A stretch of DNA of 5,159 nucleotides from a bacterium (GTDB lineage: Bacteria; Krumholzibacteriota; Krumholzibacteriia; LZORAL124-64-63). The notes beneath the pieces were generated by a model, which was not told where the DNA came from, did no database searches, and worked only from the letters and a program-made list of their open reading frames with translations. Location of the stretch: NCBI GenBank assembly GCA_018652925.1, contig JABIBH010000224.1:1-5159 (forward strand), given 5' to 3'. Below, in pieces: positions 1 to 5,159 of this stretch. The translations under genes were made by a program, and so were the position numbers. How positions within the stretch are numbered: the first letter of the stretch is position 1; each line of letters starts with the position of its first letter.

Positions 1-749
1 AGGCTTGGGGAAGGTGACTCTTCAATCACTTTCTGGTGCCTGCGCTGTACAGAACATTCACGTTCAAACAGGTGAATTGCATTCCCTTTGCCATCGCCAA
101 GAACTTGAACTTCAATATGTTTAGGATTCTCGATGTAACGTTCAATGAAAACTGCATCGTTGCCAAAGGCTGACTTTGCTTCACCCATTGTCTGCCGTAG
201 GGCAGAGGCTATATCTTCTTCATTACGAACAACCCGCATCCCTTTTCCACCACCACCTGCAGATGCTTTCAACAAAACCGGGTAGCCAATTATTGCAGCT
301 TCCTTGATTGCAAGGTCCGGGTCACTGATTGCACCTTTGCTGCCTGGAATAACAGGGACTCCAGCTTTAATCATCAATGCACGGGCAGAAAGTTTGTCAC
401 CCATAGAGCGAATCGATTCTGCTTCAGGACCGATAAAAATAATTCCTTCAGCTTTGCATCGATCAGCAAACTCGGCGTTCTCACTCATGAATCCGTAGCC
501 CGGGTGGATTGCGTTAGCGCCAGATTCCCTGGCAGCAGAAATTATGTTGTCAATTACGAGATAACTTTCCGATGCAGCAGCTGGCCCAATCGGATAAGCT
601 TCATCGGCAAGCATGACATGTAAAGCTGTTCTGTCCGGTTCTGAATAAATTGCAACAGATTCAAGTCCCAGCTCTTTTACTGCTAGTATGACTCGGACTG
701 CAATTTCCCCACGATTTGCTATTAGAACCTTTGTTATTTTTTTACTCAT
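1..749 (-). CDS. accC: Biotin carboxylase subunit of an acyl-CoA carboxylase (N-terminal 249 codons, cut by left edge)
   Basis: This subunit carboxylates biotin using ATP and bicarbonate, the first half-reaction of acetyl-/propionyl-CoA carboxylases, in the cytoplasm. Translating the minus strand from ATG at 749 gives an uninterrupted frame to the window edge. Visible landmarks are the N-terminal KVLIANRGEIAVRV (residues 7-20), HPGYGFMSEN (82-91), a lysine at 119, a lysine at 161 followed by the ATP-grasp glycine loop GGGGKGM (165-171), HIEVQVLGD (211-219) and ECSVQRRHQK (231-240). These are hallmarks of the AccC/PccA/PycA ATP-grasp family. The start is fixed by TAGGAG five bases upstream. 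It lies 8 bp downstream of the carboxyltransferase gene, so the two are surely co-transcribed. A stand-alone AccC is about 450 aa and a biotin-carrying alpha subunit about 660 aa. The C-terminus is missing, so I cannot tell which this is. A pyruvate carboxylase subunit is possible, but the pccB neighbour argues against it. Confidence 0.95.
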   Translation of the reverse strand, partial: MSKKITKVLIANRGEIAVRVILAVKELGLESVAIYSEPDRTALHVMLADEAYPIGPAAASESYLVIDNIISAARESGANAIHPGYGFMSENAEFADRCKAEGIIFIGPEAESIRSMGDKLSARALMIKAGVPVIPGSKGAISDPDLAIKEAAIIGYPVLLKASAGGGGKGMRVVRNEEDIASALRQTMGEAKSAFGNDAVFIERYIENPKHIEVQVLGDGKGNAIHLFERECSVQRRHQKVIEESPSPS

Positions 750-754
750 ATCTG

Positions 755-760
755 CTCCTA
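755..760 (-). promoter_or_regulatory. Ribosome binding site of the biotin carboxylase gene
   Basis: TAGGAG on the minus strand ends five bases before the ATG at 749. Its first three bases are the TAG stop codon of the upstream carboxyltransferase gene. Termination of one gene and initiation of the next therefore occur at the same spot, which suggests coupled translation and balanced subunit production. Confidence 0.8.
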
Positions 761-2308
761 CAAAGGAATGTTGCCATGTTTTTTCGGTGGCAATTCCTGT
801 TTCTTGTTTTTTAAATTATGCAGGGTTTTAATCAGCAGTTTACGAGTGTGCGATGGCTCAATTACATCGTCAATATATCCAAGGCCTGCAGCCACATATG
901 GGTTGGCGAATTTATCGGTATAATCATCAACAAGTTCTTTACGAAGTTCATCAGGCTTATCAGACCGGCCCAGTTTCTCACGATACAGAATATTTACAGC
1001 ACCTTCAGGACCCATTACAGCAAGTTCTGCCGATGGCCATGCAACATTCCAGTCACCACGGATGTGTTTACTACTCATAACATCATAGGCTCCGCCATAT
1101 GCTTTGCGAGTAATCACAGTCAGCTTCGGCACTGTCGCCTCACAATATGCATACAACAGCTTAGCACCATGCTTGATTATGCCGTTGAACTCCTGGTCAG
1201 TTCCTGGCAGGAATCCGGGTACATCTTCAAAGGTTACAAGTGGGATATTAAAACAATCACAAGTGCGGATAAATCGAGCAGCTTTTTCAGATGATTGAAT
1301 ATCCAGAACTCCAGCGTTCACTTTTGGCTGGTTAGCTACTATTCCGACCGGCATTCCATCAAATCGTGCAAAGCCGCAAATAATATTCATGGCATATTTG
1401 GGCTGAATTTCCAGGAATTCACCTTCGTCAACGGTCATGCCGATTACATCGTGCATGTCATAAGGTTTTTTAGGATCATCAGGAATTACCGAGTTAAGTT
1501 TTTCTTCAATGCGATCAGGTAAATCTTTGGTTGGTCTGACTGGCGGTAGCTCCAGGTTGTTCTGTGGCAAGTAACCAAGAAGTCTGCGAATCAGGAGCAT
1601 GCAATCCTGATCACTGTTGGCCATCATGTGAGCAACGCCACTTTTAGTTGAGTGGGTGTTGGCTCCACCAAGCTCTTCAAAAGTAACTTCTTCACCTGTG
1701 ACCATTTTAATAACATTAGGTCCTGTTACAAAAAGGTAGCTTGTCTGGTCAACCATTAGTGTGAAGTCTGTAATTGCGGGGGAGTAAACTGCTCCGCCAG
1801 CACAAGGTCCAAGTATACCTGAAATCTGAGGAATTACTCCTGATGCCATTGTGTTACGCCAGAAAATTTCTGCATACCCTGCCAGAGACTTCACACCTTC
1901 CTGGATGCGTGCTCCACCACTGTCATTTAACCCTATAACCGGGCATCCCGTCTCAAGTGCCTGATCCATAAGTCGACAGATTTTTAGAGCATTTGATTCA
2001 CTCATCGAACCACCGAATACAGTAAAATCCTGTGCAAAAACATAGATCTGCCTGCCATCAACAGTTCCCACGCCAGTGATCACGCCATCGCCAACAGGTT
2101 TATTGCCAGCTATTGATTCTTCGCGATGGGTAACAAAGACTCCGGTTTCCATAAAGGAACCTTCGTCCAGCAGCAGATGAACGCGTTCTCGAGCAGTTAA
2201 TCGACCTTTTTCATGAATCTTGTCGATTCGCTTCTGGCCGCCACCCAAGTGAGCTTTTGCCCTTAGTTTCTCAAGCTGTGCAAGTTTGTCCTGGAATCCG
2301 TCTGACAT
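758..2308 (-). CDS. pccB: Acyl-CoA carboxylase carboxyltransferase subunit (propionyl-CoA carboxylase beta type)
   Basis: This subunit transfers the carboxyl group from carboxybiotin to an acyl-CoA, usually propionyl-CoA to methylmalonyl-CoA, in a cytoplasmic complex. The 516-aa length fits PccB/AccD5 proteins (about 510-540 aa), with two crotonase-fold halves. In 516-aa numbering the N half has SGGARIQEG (130-138) and the glycine-rich oxyanion segment [12 protein letters not shown] (167-178). The C half has [11 protein letters not shown] (326-336), [10 protein letters not shown] (360-369), AYGGAY (403-408) and [11 protein letters not shown] (431-441). Asp419, in KHIRGD, sits where PccB/AccD5 enzymes carry the acyl-chain specificity Asp, consistent with short acyl-CoA substrates. 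The ATG at 2308 is preferred over an in-frame TTG at 2323 because AAAGGTG lies five bases before the ATG. The family also includes the alpha subunits of sodium-pumping methylmalonyl-CoA and glutaconyl-CoA decarboxylases and methylcrotonyl-CoA carboxylase. The biotin carboxylase next door favours a carboxylase, but the substrate is not proven. Confidence 0.93.
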   Translation of the reverse strand: MSDGFQDKLAQLEKLRAKAHLGGGQKRIDKIHEKGRLTARERVHLLLDEGSFMETGVFVTHREESIAGNKPVGDGVITGVGTVDGRQIYVFAQDFTVFGGSMSESNALKICRLMDQALETGCPVIGLNDSGGARIQEGVKSLAGYAEIFWRNTMASGVIPQISGILGPCAGGAVYSPAITDFTLMVDQTSYLFVTGPNVIKMVTGEEVTFEELGGANTHSTKSGVAHMMANSDQDCMLLIRRLLGYLPQNNLELPPVRPTKDLPDRIEEKLNSVIPDDPKKPYDMHDVIGMTVDEGEFLEIQPKYAMNIICGFARFDGMPVGIVANQPKVNAGVLDIQSSEKAARFIRTCDCFNIPLVTFEDVPGFLPGTDQEFNGIIKHGAKLLYAYCEATVPKLTVITRKAYGGAYDVMSSKHIRGDWNVAWPSAELAVMGPEGAVNILYREKLGRSDKPDELRKELVDDYTDKFANPYVAAGLGYIDDVIEPSHTRKLLIKTLHNLKNKKQELPPKKHGNIPL

Positions 2309-2313
2309 GCCGA

Positions 2314-2320
2314 CACCTTT
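2314..2320 (-). promoter_or_regulatory. Ribosome binding site deciding the pccB start
   Basis: AAAGGTG on the minus strand lies five bases upstream of ATG 2308. It falls inside the short extension that would be translated if the TTG at 2323 were used, and no comparable purine-rich site precedes that TTG. The shorter 516-aa product is therefore the better call. Confidence 0.75.
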
Positions 2321-2350
2321 CAAAGTGATTCAAGTAGTAAAGCATCTTCT

Positions 2351-2372
2351 ATGCTATGCAATTATATAGCAT
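2351..2372. promoter_or_regulatory. Inner inverted repeat, candidate operator over the carboxylase promoter
   Basis: ATGCTAT (2351-2357) and ATAGCAT (2366-2372) form a perfect 7-bp inverted repeat with an 8-bp spacer. The half site recurs as AGCAT at 2341-2345, giving a second, shorter dyad with the left arm. The repeat encloses the minus-strand TATAAT, so a protein bound here would block or position RNA polymerase for the carboxylase operon. The binding protein is unknown. Confidence 0.5.
2361..2369 (-). promoter_or_regulatory. Predicted promoter (-10 region) of the carboxylase operon
   Basis: On the minus strand the sequence TATATAAT contains a perfect sigma-70-type TATAAT at 2366-2361, preceded by TGC as in an extended -10. 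No good -35 hexamer lies 16-18 bases upstream (the 17-base spacing gives GCAAGT). Initiation about seven bases downstream would give a leader of roughly 45 nt before the ATG at 2308. The missing -35 would fit an activated promoter or one that depends on the extended -10. Confidence 0.5.
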
Positions 2373-2392
2373 TTGGTCAAGCAACTTGCTAC

Positions 2393-2457
2393 TTGACACA
2401 GAATAAAAATTTGAATTTCTATTTTCACCTTTGCTATTCTGTTGACTATCTTATACA
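2393..2457 (+). promoter_or_regulatory. Region holding the likely promoter of the oxidoreductase operon
   Basis: Several partial matches are present and I cannot choose between them firmly. TTGAAT (2411-2416) and TATTCT (2435-2440) are 18 bases apart, and the latter has a TG one base upstream (extended -10). TATACA (2452-2457) is a second -10 candidate with a weak -35, TTTGCT, at 2430-2435. TTGACA at 2393-2398 is a perfect -35 but has no convincing -10 at 17 bases. It also overlaps the right arm of the outer inverted repeat. Confidence 0.35.
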
Positions 2458-2458
2458 G

Positions 2459-2471
2459 GTTCGTAACGAAC
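2459..2471. promoter_or_regulatory. 13-bp perfect palindrome, candidate operator upstream of the ferredoxin gene
   Basis: GTTCGT-A-ACGAAC is a perfect inverted repeat with six-base arms around one central base. It starts two bases after the -10-like TATACA and lies 15 bases before the Shine-Dalgarno site. It would thus fall at or just after the transcription start, a classic repressor position. As RNA it could form only a five-pair stem with a three-base loop, so a DNA operator is more plausible than a structured leader. Confidence 0.5.
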
Positions 2472-2486
2472 TAAACCACACAATTC

Positions 2487-2492
2487 AGGAGG
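2487..2492 (+). promoter_or_regulatory. Ribosome binding site deciding a TTG start for the ferredoxin gene
   Basis: A consensus AGGAGG lies five bases upstream of TTG at 2498-2500. It is the only strong Shine-Dalgarno site in this frame ahead of the first cysteine cluster, and no ATG lies between it and that cluster. It therefore overrules upstream in-frame ATG codons such as the one at 2351, which lies within the divergent promoter region. Confidence 0.8.
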
Positions 2493-2497
2493 CGGAA

Positions 2498-2728
2498 TTG
2501 GATACCACCGTCAAAAAAGACAGTCCTTATATCGAAATCACAGGTGAACTGTGCAAGGGTTGTAAGCTATGTATCGATGTTTGTCCTAAAGGCGTAATTG
2601 CTATCAGTGAACAACTGAACAGCTCAAGTTATCATCCAGCTTTTTATGTTGGTGCTGACTGTACTGGCTGCACGCTCTGTTTTTATGCTTGCCCTGAACC
2701 GGCAGCAATTAAAGTTTTCAAACCATAA
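2498..2728 (+). CDS. 2-oxoacid:ferredoxin oxidoreductase delta subunit (2[4Fe-4S] ferredoxin-like)
   Basis: This 76-aa cytoplasmic iron-sulfur protein carries electrons from the thiamine-diphosphate site of the oxidoreductase to external ferredoxin. It has two classic CxxCxxCxxxCP clusters: Cys19, 22, 25 and 29 ([12 protein letters not shown]), and Cys55, 58, 61 and 65 ([12 protein letters not shown]). Each motif would ligate [4Fe-4S] clusters in the usual cross-paired way. The length and the 25-residue spacer between clusters are typical of KorD/VorD/OorD subunits. The start is TTG, chosen for the AGGAGG five bases upstream. Starting at an ATG such as 2351 would add 49 residues of promoter-derived, unconserved-looking sequence. 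It is the first gene of the operon, 20 bp ahead of vorB. A free bacterial ferredoxin is the alternative, but position makes the delta-subunit role far more likely. Confidence 0.9.
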   Translation: MDTTVKKDSPYIEITGELCKGCKLCIDVCPKGVIAISEQLNSSSYHPAFYVGADCTGCTLCFYACPEPAAIKVFKP

Positions 2729-2737
2729 CCAAAACGC

Positions 2738-2742
2738 AGGAG
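2738..2742 (+). promoter_or_regulatory. Ribosome binding site of vorB
   Basis: AGGAG lies six bases upstream of the ATG at 2749. It favours this start over the internal in-frame ATG at 2764 (Met6). Confidence 0.75.
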
Positions 2743-2748
2743 TCTGAA

Positions 2749-3831
2749 ATGAGCAGACAATTTATGAAAGGTAACGACGCTATTGTCGTCGGAGCCCTGC
2801 AGGCTGGATGCCGTGCTTACTATGGTTATCCAATTACACCTGCAAGTGAAATTGCCCACGCAGCATCTCTGCACTTCCCAGCCCTCGGTGGAACATTTAT
2901 CCAGGCCGAGAGTGAAGTCGCAGCAATAAACATGGTCTACGGAACAGCCGGCATGGGAATCAGAACCATGACAGCTTCTTCAAGCCCTGGTTTTTCGTTG
3001 AAGCAGGAAGGTCTGAGTTATATCGCAGGCGCTGAGCTACCTTGTGTTGTTGTAAATATTCAGCGTGGTGGCCCAGGACTCGGTAATATTGCTCCAGAGC
3101 AAGCAGACTATTTCCAGGTTGTTAAAGGTGGTGGCCACGGTAATTACAGATTGATTACTCTGGCTCCAAACTGTGCCCAGGAAATGTGTGACTTGACTTC
3201 AAAGGCGTTTGATATTGCAGACAAATGGCGCAATCCTGTCTGTATTCTTGCCGATGGTTTTATTGGCCAGATGATGGAGCCTGTAGAAGTTCCTGAGGCA
3301 AAAGAAATTCCATTTGACCACACTGACTGGTGTGTCAGAGGAGATGCTGAAACTCACAAAAACCTGGTTAGCTCAATCGTACTTGAGCCTGAAGATCTTG
3401 AGGCTCATAATTTCAAACTTCACAAAAAGTATCAGGACATTCAGGAAAGCGAAGTCCTGTTTGAAGAATACAAAGTTGATGATGCAGATCTGGTAGTTGT
3501 TGCCTACGGCATAACATCCAGAGTTGTGTATTCAACCATTGACAAAGCTCGTGAACTTGGAATGAAAGTTGGTCTGTTGAGACCAATTACCCTGTGGCCT
3601 TTTCCTTCAAAAAGAATTGCTGAACTTGCGGCTGATGGAACCAGAAAATTCCTGTCAGTTGAGTTGAGTACTGGTCAGATGGTTGAAGATGTGCAGCTTG
3701 CTGTAAATGGTAAATGCGAGGTTGCACTTTACGGTCGATGTGGTGGTGTAGTCCCTGGTGGTGAGGAAATAATCCAAAGGTACGAGGAAATTATGAATGG
3801 CAAGCCGATTAGCGATGGAGGCGTGCGATGA
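2749..3831 (+). CDS. vorB: 2-oxoacid:ferredoxin oxidoreductase alpha subunit, 2-ketoisovalerate type (VorB)
   Basis: This is the alpha subunit of a cytoplasmic CoA-acylating, ferredoxin-reducing 2-oxoacid oxidoreductase (2-oxoacid + CoA + oxidised ferredoxin to acyl-CoA + CO2 + reduced ferredoxin). The 360-aa length fits VorB/KorA alpha subunits. The N-terminal pyrimidine-binding domain has MKGNDAI (6-12), [11 protein letters not shown] (25-35) and the [14 protein letters not shown] block (52-65), which holds the conserved Glu that helps activate thiamine diphosphate. It continues with [12 protein letters not shown] (77-88), RGGPGLGN (106-113) and GQMMEPVE (173-180). After a charged stretch at about 185-245 comes the C-terminal domain with VVAYGITSR (250-258) and [11 protein letters not shown] (276-286). 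The [14 protein letters not shown] and GQMMEPVE runs resemble the 2-ketoisovalerate branch more than the 2-oxoglutarate one. The substrate is inferred from family resemblance only, and 2-oxoglutarate or 2-oxobutyrate remain possible. Here the naming follows the convention in which VorB is the alpha subunit. Confidence 0.92.
   Translation: MSRQFMKGNDAIVVGALQAGCRAYYGYPITPASEIAHAASLHFPALGGTFIQAESEVAAINMVYGTAGMGIRTMTASSSPGFSLKQEGLSYIAGAELPCVVVNIQRGGPGLGNIAPEQADYFQVVKGGGHGNYRLITLAPNCAQEMCDLTSKAFDIADKWRNPVCILADGFIGQMMEPVEVPEAKEIPFDHTDWCVRGDAETHKNLVSSIVLEPEDLEAHNFKLHKKYQDIQESEVLFEEYKVDDADLVVVAYGITSRVVYSTIDKARELGMKVGLLRPITLWPFPSKRIAELAADGTRKFLSVELSTGQMVEDVQLAVNGKCEVALYGRCGGVVPGGEEIIQRYEEIMNGKPISDGGVR
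3817..3821 (+). promoter_or_regulatory. Ribosome binding site of the beta-gamma gene, inside vorB
   Basis: GGAGG lies within the last codons of vorB and ends six bases before the ATG at 3828. The start overlaps the vorB stop as ATGA, so the two genes are translationally coupled. Confidence 0.8.
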
Positions 3832-5159
3832 AAACCACAACAAAAGCTTCCTCATTTTATAATGTATTTGAACGCAAGGGTGGCCCACACAAAGAGACTA
3901 CTCACTATTGCCCTGGTTGCGGACATGGTAATGTCCACAAAATGATTGCTGAAGCAATGGATGACCTTGGCATAAATGAGAAGACTGTGTTTGTTTCACC
4001 TGTTGGCTGTTCAGTCTTTGGTTACTACTACTTTGATTGTGGTAACTTCCAGGCAGCGCACGGTCGTGCTCCTGCAGTAGCTACCGGAATCAAGAGAGCT
4101 AACCCTGATTCGATTGTTATTTCATATCAGGGTGATGGTGACCTTGCTGCTATCGGTACTGCTGAAACACTTCATGCTGCCAACCGTGGTGAGAACATCA
4201 CTGTGTTCTTTGTCAACAATGCTATTTATGGAATGACTGGTGGCCAGATGGCACCAACAACTCTGATCCAACAAAAAACTGCTACTACACCTCGGGGTCG
4301 TATTGAAGCAGAACATGGAAATCCAATCAAAATGGCTGAAATTATTTCAACATTGCCGGCAGCTACTTATGTAGAACGTGTGGCAATTGGTAATTCAAAG
4401 CACATTATGAAAGCTCGTAAAGCTATTCGTAAGGCTCTGAAAAACCAGGTTGAAAATCGTGGTTACAGTTTTGTGGAAATCCTGTCAGTCTGTCCTACAG
4501 GCTGGAAAATGGACAGCCCTGATGCACGTGATTGGTTGACAGATCAAATGATTGAAGCGTTCCCACTAGGTGTTTATAAAGATGAGTCCAGTGAACGTGA
4601 GGATAGTTGGTATCGAGGTATCAAACCATTCGTCCCGTCTGAGCTGAACAAGTACTTTGGTGTAAATGCTGAAGCAGATGTTGTTCCTGTTGACTTGAAG
4701 AAAGATCTCTTCTGCAAGTTTGCCGGTTTTGGTGGACAGGGAATTCTGACCATGGGTCTGTTCCTGGCTCAAATTGGTATGCGCGCTGATCACCATGTAA
4801 GCTGGATTCCAGCTTATGGTCCGGAAATGCGTGGCGGTACTGCAAACTGTAGTGTGAATGTTTCTAGCAATCGCATTGGAACTCCACTTGTGGAGCGACC
4901 AAATGTAATGGTTGCCATGAACTTGCCTTCTTTGGAAATGTTCGAAAAAGATGTTGTCGATGGCGGTGTTATTCTGGTTGATTCAGGTATTGTAGATAAA
5001 ACACCTGATACAGACAGACTTGATGTGGTCATGATTCCGGCAACAAAAATTGCAGACGAAGTTGGTACTCCCAAGGTTGCCAATGTTGTAATGTTGGGTG
5101 CAATGATTGCAGCCACCGACGCTTACAGCATGGACTTCGTTTCCGATACCTTGAAGATA
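3828..5159 (+). CDS. 2-oxoacid:ferredoxin oxidoreductase beta-gamma fusion subunit (cut by right edge)
   Basis: The frame is open for all 444 visible codons. It joins two subunits that are separate proteins in many archaeal and bacterial enzymes. Residues about 1-250 are the thiamine-diphosphate beta subunit. It has CPGCGH (28-33), GCS with Cys61, SYQGDGD (99-105), [11 protein letters not shown] (130-140) and SVCPTGW (220-226). GDG followed by NN is the cofactor and magnesium motif. Cys28, 31, 61 and 222 have the spacing of the four ligands of the beta-subunit [4Fe-4S] cluster. Residues about 251-293 look like a linker. From about 294 on is the gamma domain: [16 protein letters not shown] (295-310), then [12 protein letters not shown] (326-337). 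About 150 gamma residues are visible, so roughly 30-45 are missing from a usual gamma domain of about 185. With VorB and the ferredoxin subunit it completes an alpha-beta-gamma-delta enzyme encoded by three genes. The start is fixed by GGAGG and the ATGA overlap. Confidence 0.93.
   Translation, partial: MKTTTKASSFYNVFERKGGPHKETTHYCPGCGHGNVHKMIAEAMDDLGINEKTVFVSPVGCSVFGYYYFDCGNFQAAHGRAPAVATGIKRANPDSIVISYQGDGDLAAIGTAETLHAANRGENITVFFVNNAIYGMTGGQMAPTTLIQQKTATTPRGRIEAEHGNPIKMAEIISTLPAATYVERVAIGNSKHIMKARKAIRKALKNQVENRGYSFVEILSVCPTGWKMDSPDARDWLTDQMIEAFPLGVYKDESSEREDSWYRGIKPFVPSELNKYFGVNAEADVVPVDLKKDLFCKFAGFGGQGILTMGLFLAQIGMRADHHVSWIPAYGPEMRGGTANCSVNVSSNRIGTPLVERPNVMVAMNLPSLEMFEKDVVDGGVILVDSGIVDKTPDTDRLDVVMIPATKIADEVGTPKVANVVMLGAMIAATDAYSMDFVSDTLKI

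Larger units (their letters stand above)
2330..2396. repeat. Outer inverted repeat of the divergent control region
   Basis: TCAAGTAG at 2330-2337 is the exact reverse complement of CTACTTGA at 2389-2396. The match continues inward for three more positions with one mismatch (TCAAGTAGtAA against TCAAGTAGcAA). The centre of this pair (about 2363) nearly coincides with that of the inner inverted repeat (about 2361.5). The arms lie on either side of the minus-strand -10 element, as would two sites for a dimeric or looping regulator. Chance is possible for an 8-bp match at this distance. No regulator gene is visible. Confidence 0.45.

Noticed and set aside
304..498. A 64-codon plus-strand open frame opposite the biotin carboxylase gene
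   Set aside because: It is antisense to conserved ATP-grasp coding sequence and has no recognisable domain.
750..757. Possible terminator or regulatory gap between the two carboxylase genes
   Set aside because: The gap is only eight bases and is filled by the ribosome binding site, with no stem-loop or T-tract.
818..1294. A 158-codon open frame on the plus strand, antisense to the carboxyltransferase gene
   Set aside because: It lies wholly inside the strongly conserved pccB, shows no recognisable domain, and its composition follows the opposite strand's codons. It is a shadow frame.
2407..2418. AAATT-TG-AATTT inverted repeat in the intergenic region
   Set aside because: It consists almost only of A and T in an AT-rich promoter stretch, where short dyads of this kind arise by chance.
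2498..2728. Free-standing electron-carrier ferredoxin unrelated to the next gene
   Set aside because: Its position 20 bp ahead of vorB, and the absence of any other delta subunit in the operon, make it the oxidoreductase delta subunit.
4566..4845. Two overlapping minus-strand open frames near the beta-gamma junction
   Set aside because: Both are antisense to the continuous fusion frame. They do not suggest a break in the gene.
4814..5116. A 100-codon minus-strand open frame opposite the gamma domain
   Set aside because: The plus strand here encodes the clear GGQG...AYGPEMRGG gamma domain. The Ser/Thr-rich minus-strand frame is its complement and not a gene.
1..5159. Mobile element, CRISPR array, tRNA/rRNA, toxin-antitoxin or phage-defence system
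   Set aside because: No transposase or nuclease motifs, arrays of spaced repeats, or RNA-gene signatures were seen. The window is filled by metabolic genes and one short control region.

Overview
The window holds two divergent operons that both run off its edges. Together they look like part of central 2-oxoacid and acyl-CoA metabolism in an anaerobic or facultatively anaerobic bacterium. The evidence for this lifestyle is a ferredoxin-linked 2-oxoacid oxidoreductase rather than a lipoamide-type dehydrogenase complex. Purine-rich Shine-Dalgarno sites precede every start, and base composition is moderate to slightly AT-rich. I cannot place the organism in a phylum from this sequence alone.

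Minus strand, 1-2308: a biotin-dependent acyl-CoA carboxylase operon. The carboxyltransferase subunit (PccB family, 516 aa) comes first. Eight bases later comes the biotin carboxylase subunit (AccC/PccA type), whose first 249 codons are visible before the left edge. These two subunits would carboxylate an acyl-CoA, most likely propionyl-CoA or acetyl-CoA. The biotin carrier domain is not in view.

Intergenic region, 2309-2497: a compact divergent control region. It has a perfect TATAAT for the minus operon lying inside a 7-bp inverted repeat. A longer 8-bp inverted repeat flanks this almost concentrically. On the ferredoxin side there is a separate 13-bp perfect palindrome.

Plus strand, 2498-5159: an operon for a 2-oxoacid:ferredoxin oxidoreductase of the 2-ketoisovalerate (VOR) type. 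It consists of a small 2[4Fe-4S] ferredoxin-like delta subunit starting at TTG, a VorB-type alpha subunit (360 aa), and a single polypeptide that joins the thiamine-diphosphate beta subunit to the gamma subunit. The last is translationally coupled to vorB by an ATGA overlap and is cut by the right edge.

Read together, the VOR would oxidise a 2-oxoacid plus CoA to an acyl-CoA, CO2 and reduced ferredoxin. The divergent carboxylase could then carboxylate a resulting acyl-CoA (for example propionyl-CoA to methylmalonyl-CoA). The link between the two operons is inferred from shared control and chemistry and is not shown directly. All the protein families are known. I see no mobile element, CRISPR array, RNA gene or clearly undescribed system. 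The points most worth a second look are the layered dyads in the divergent promoter region and the beta-gamma subunit fusion.
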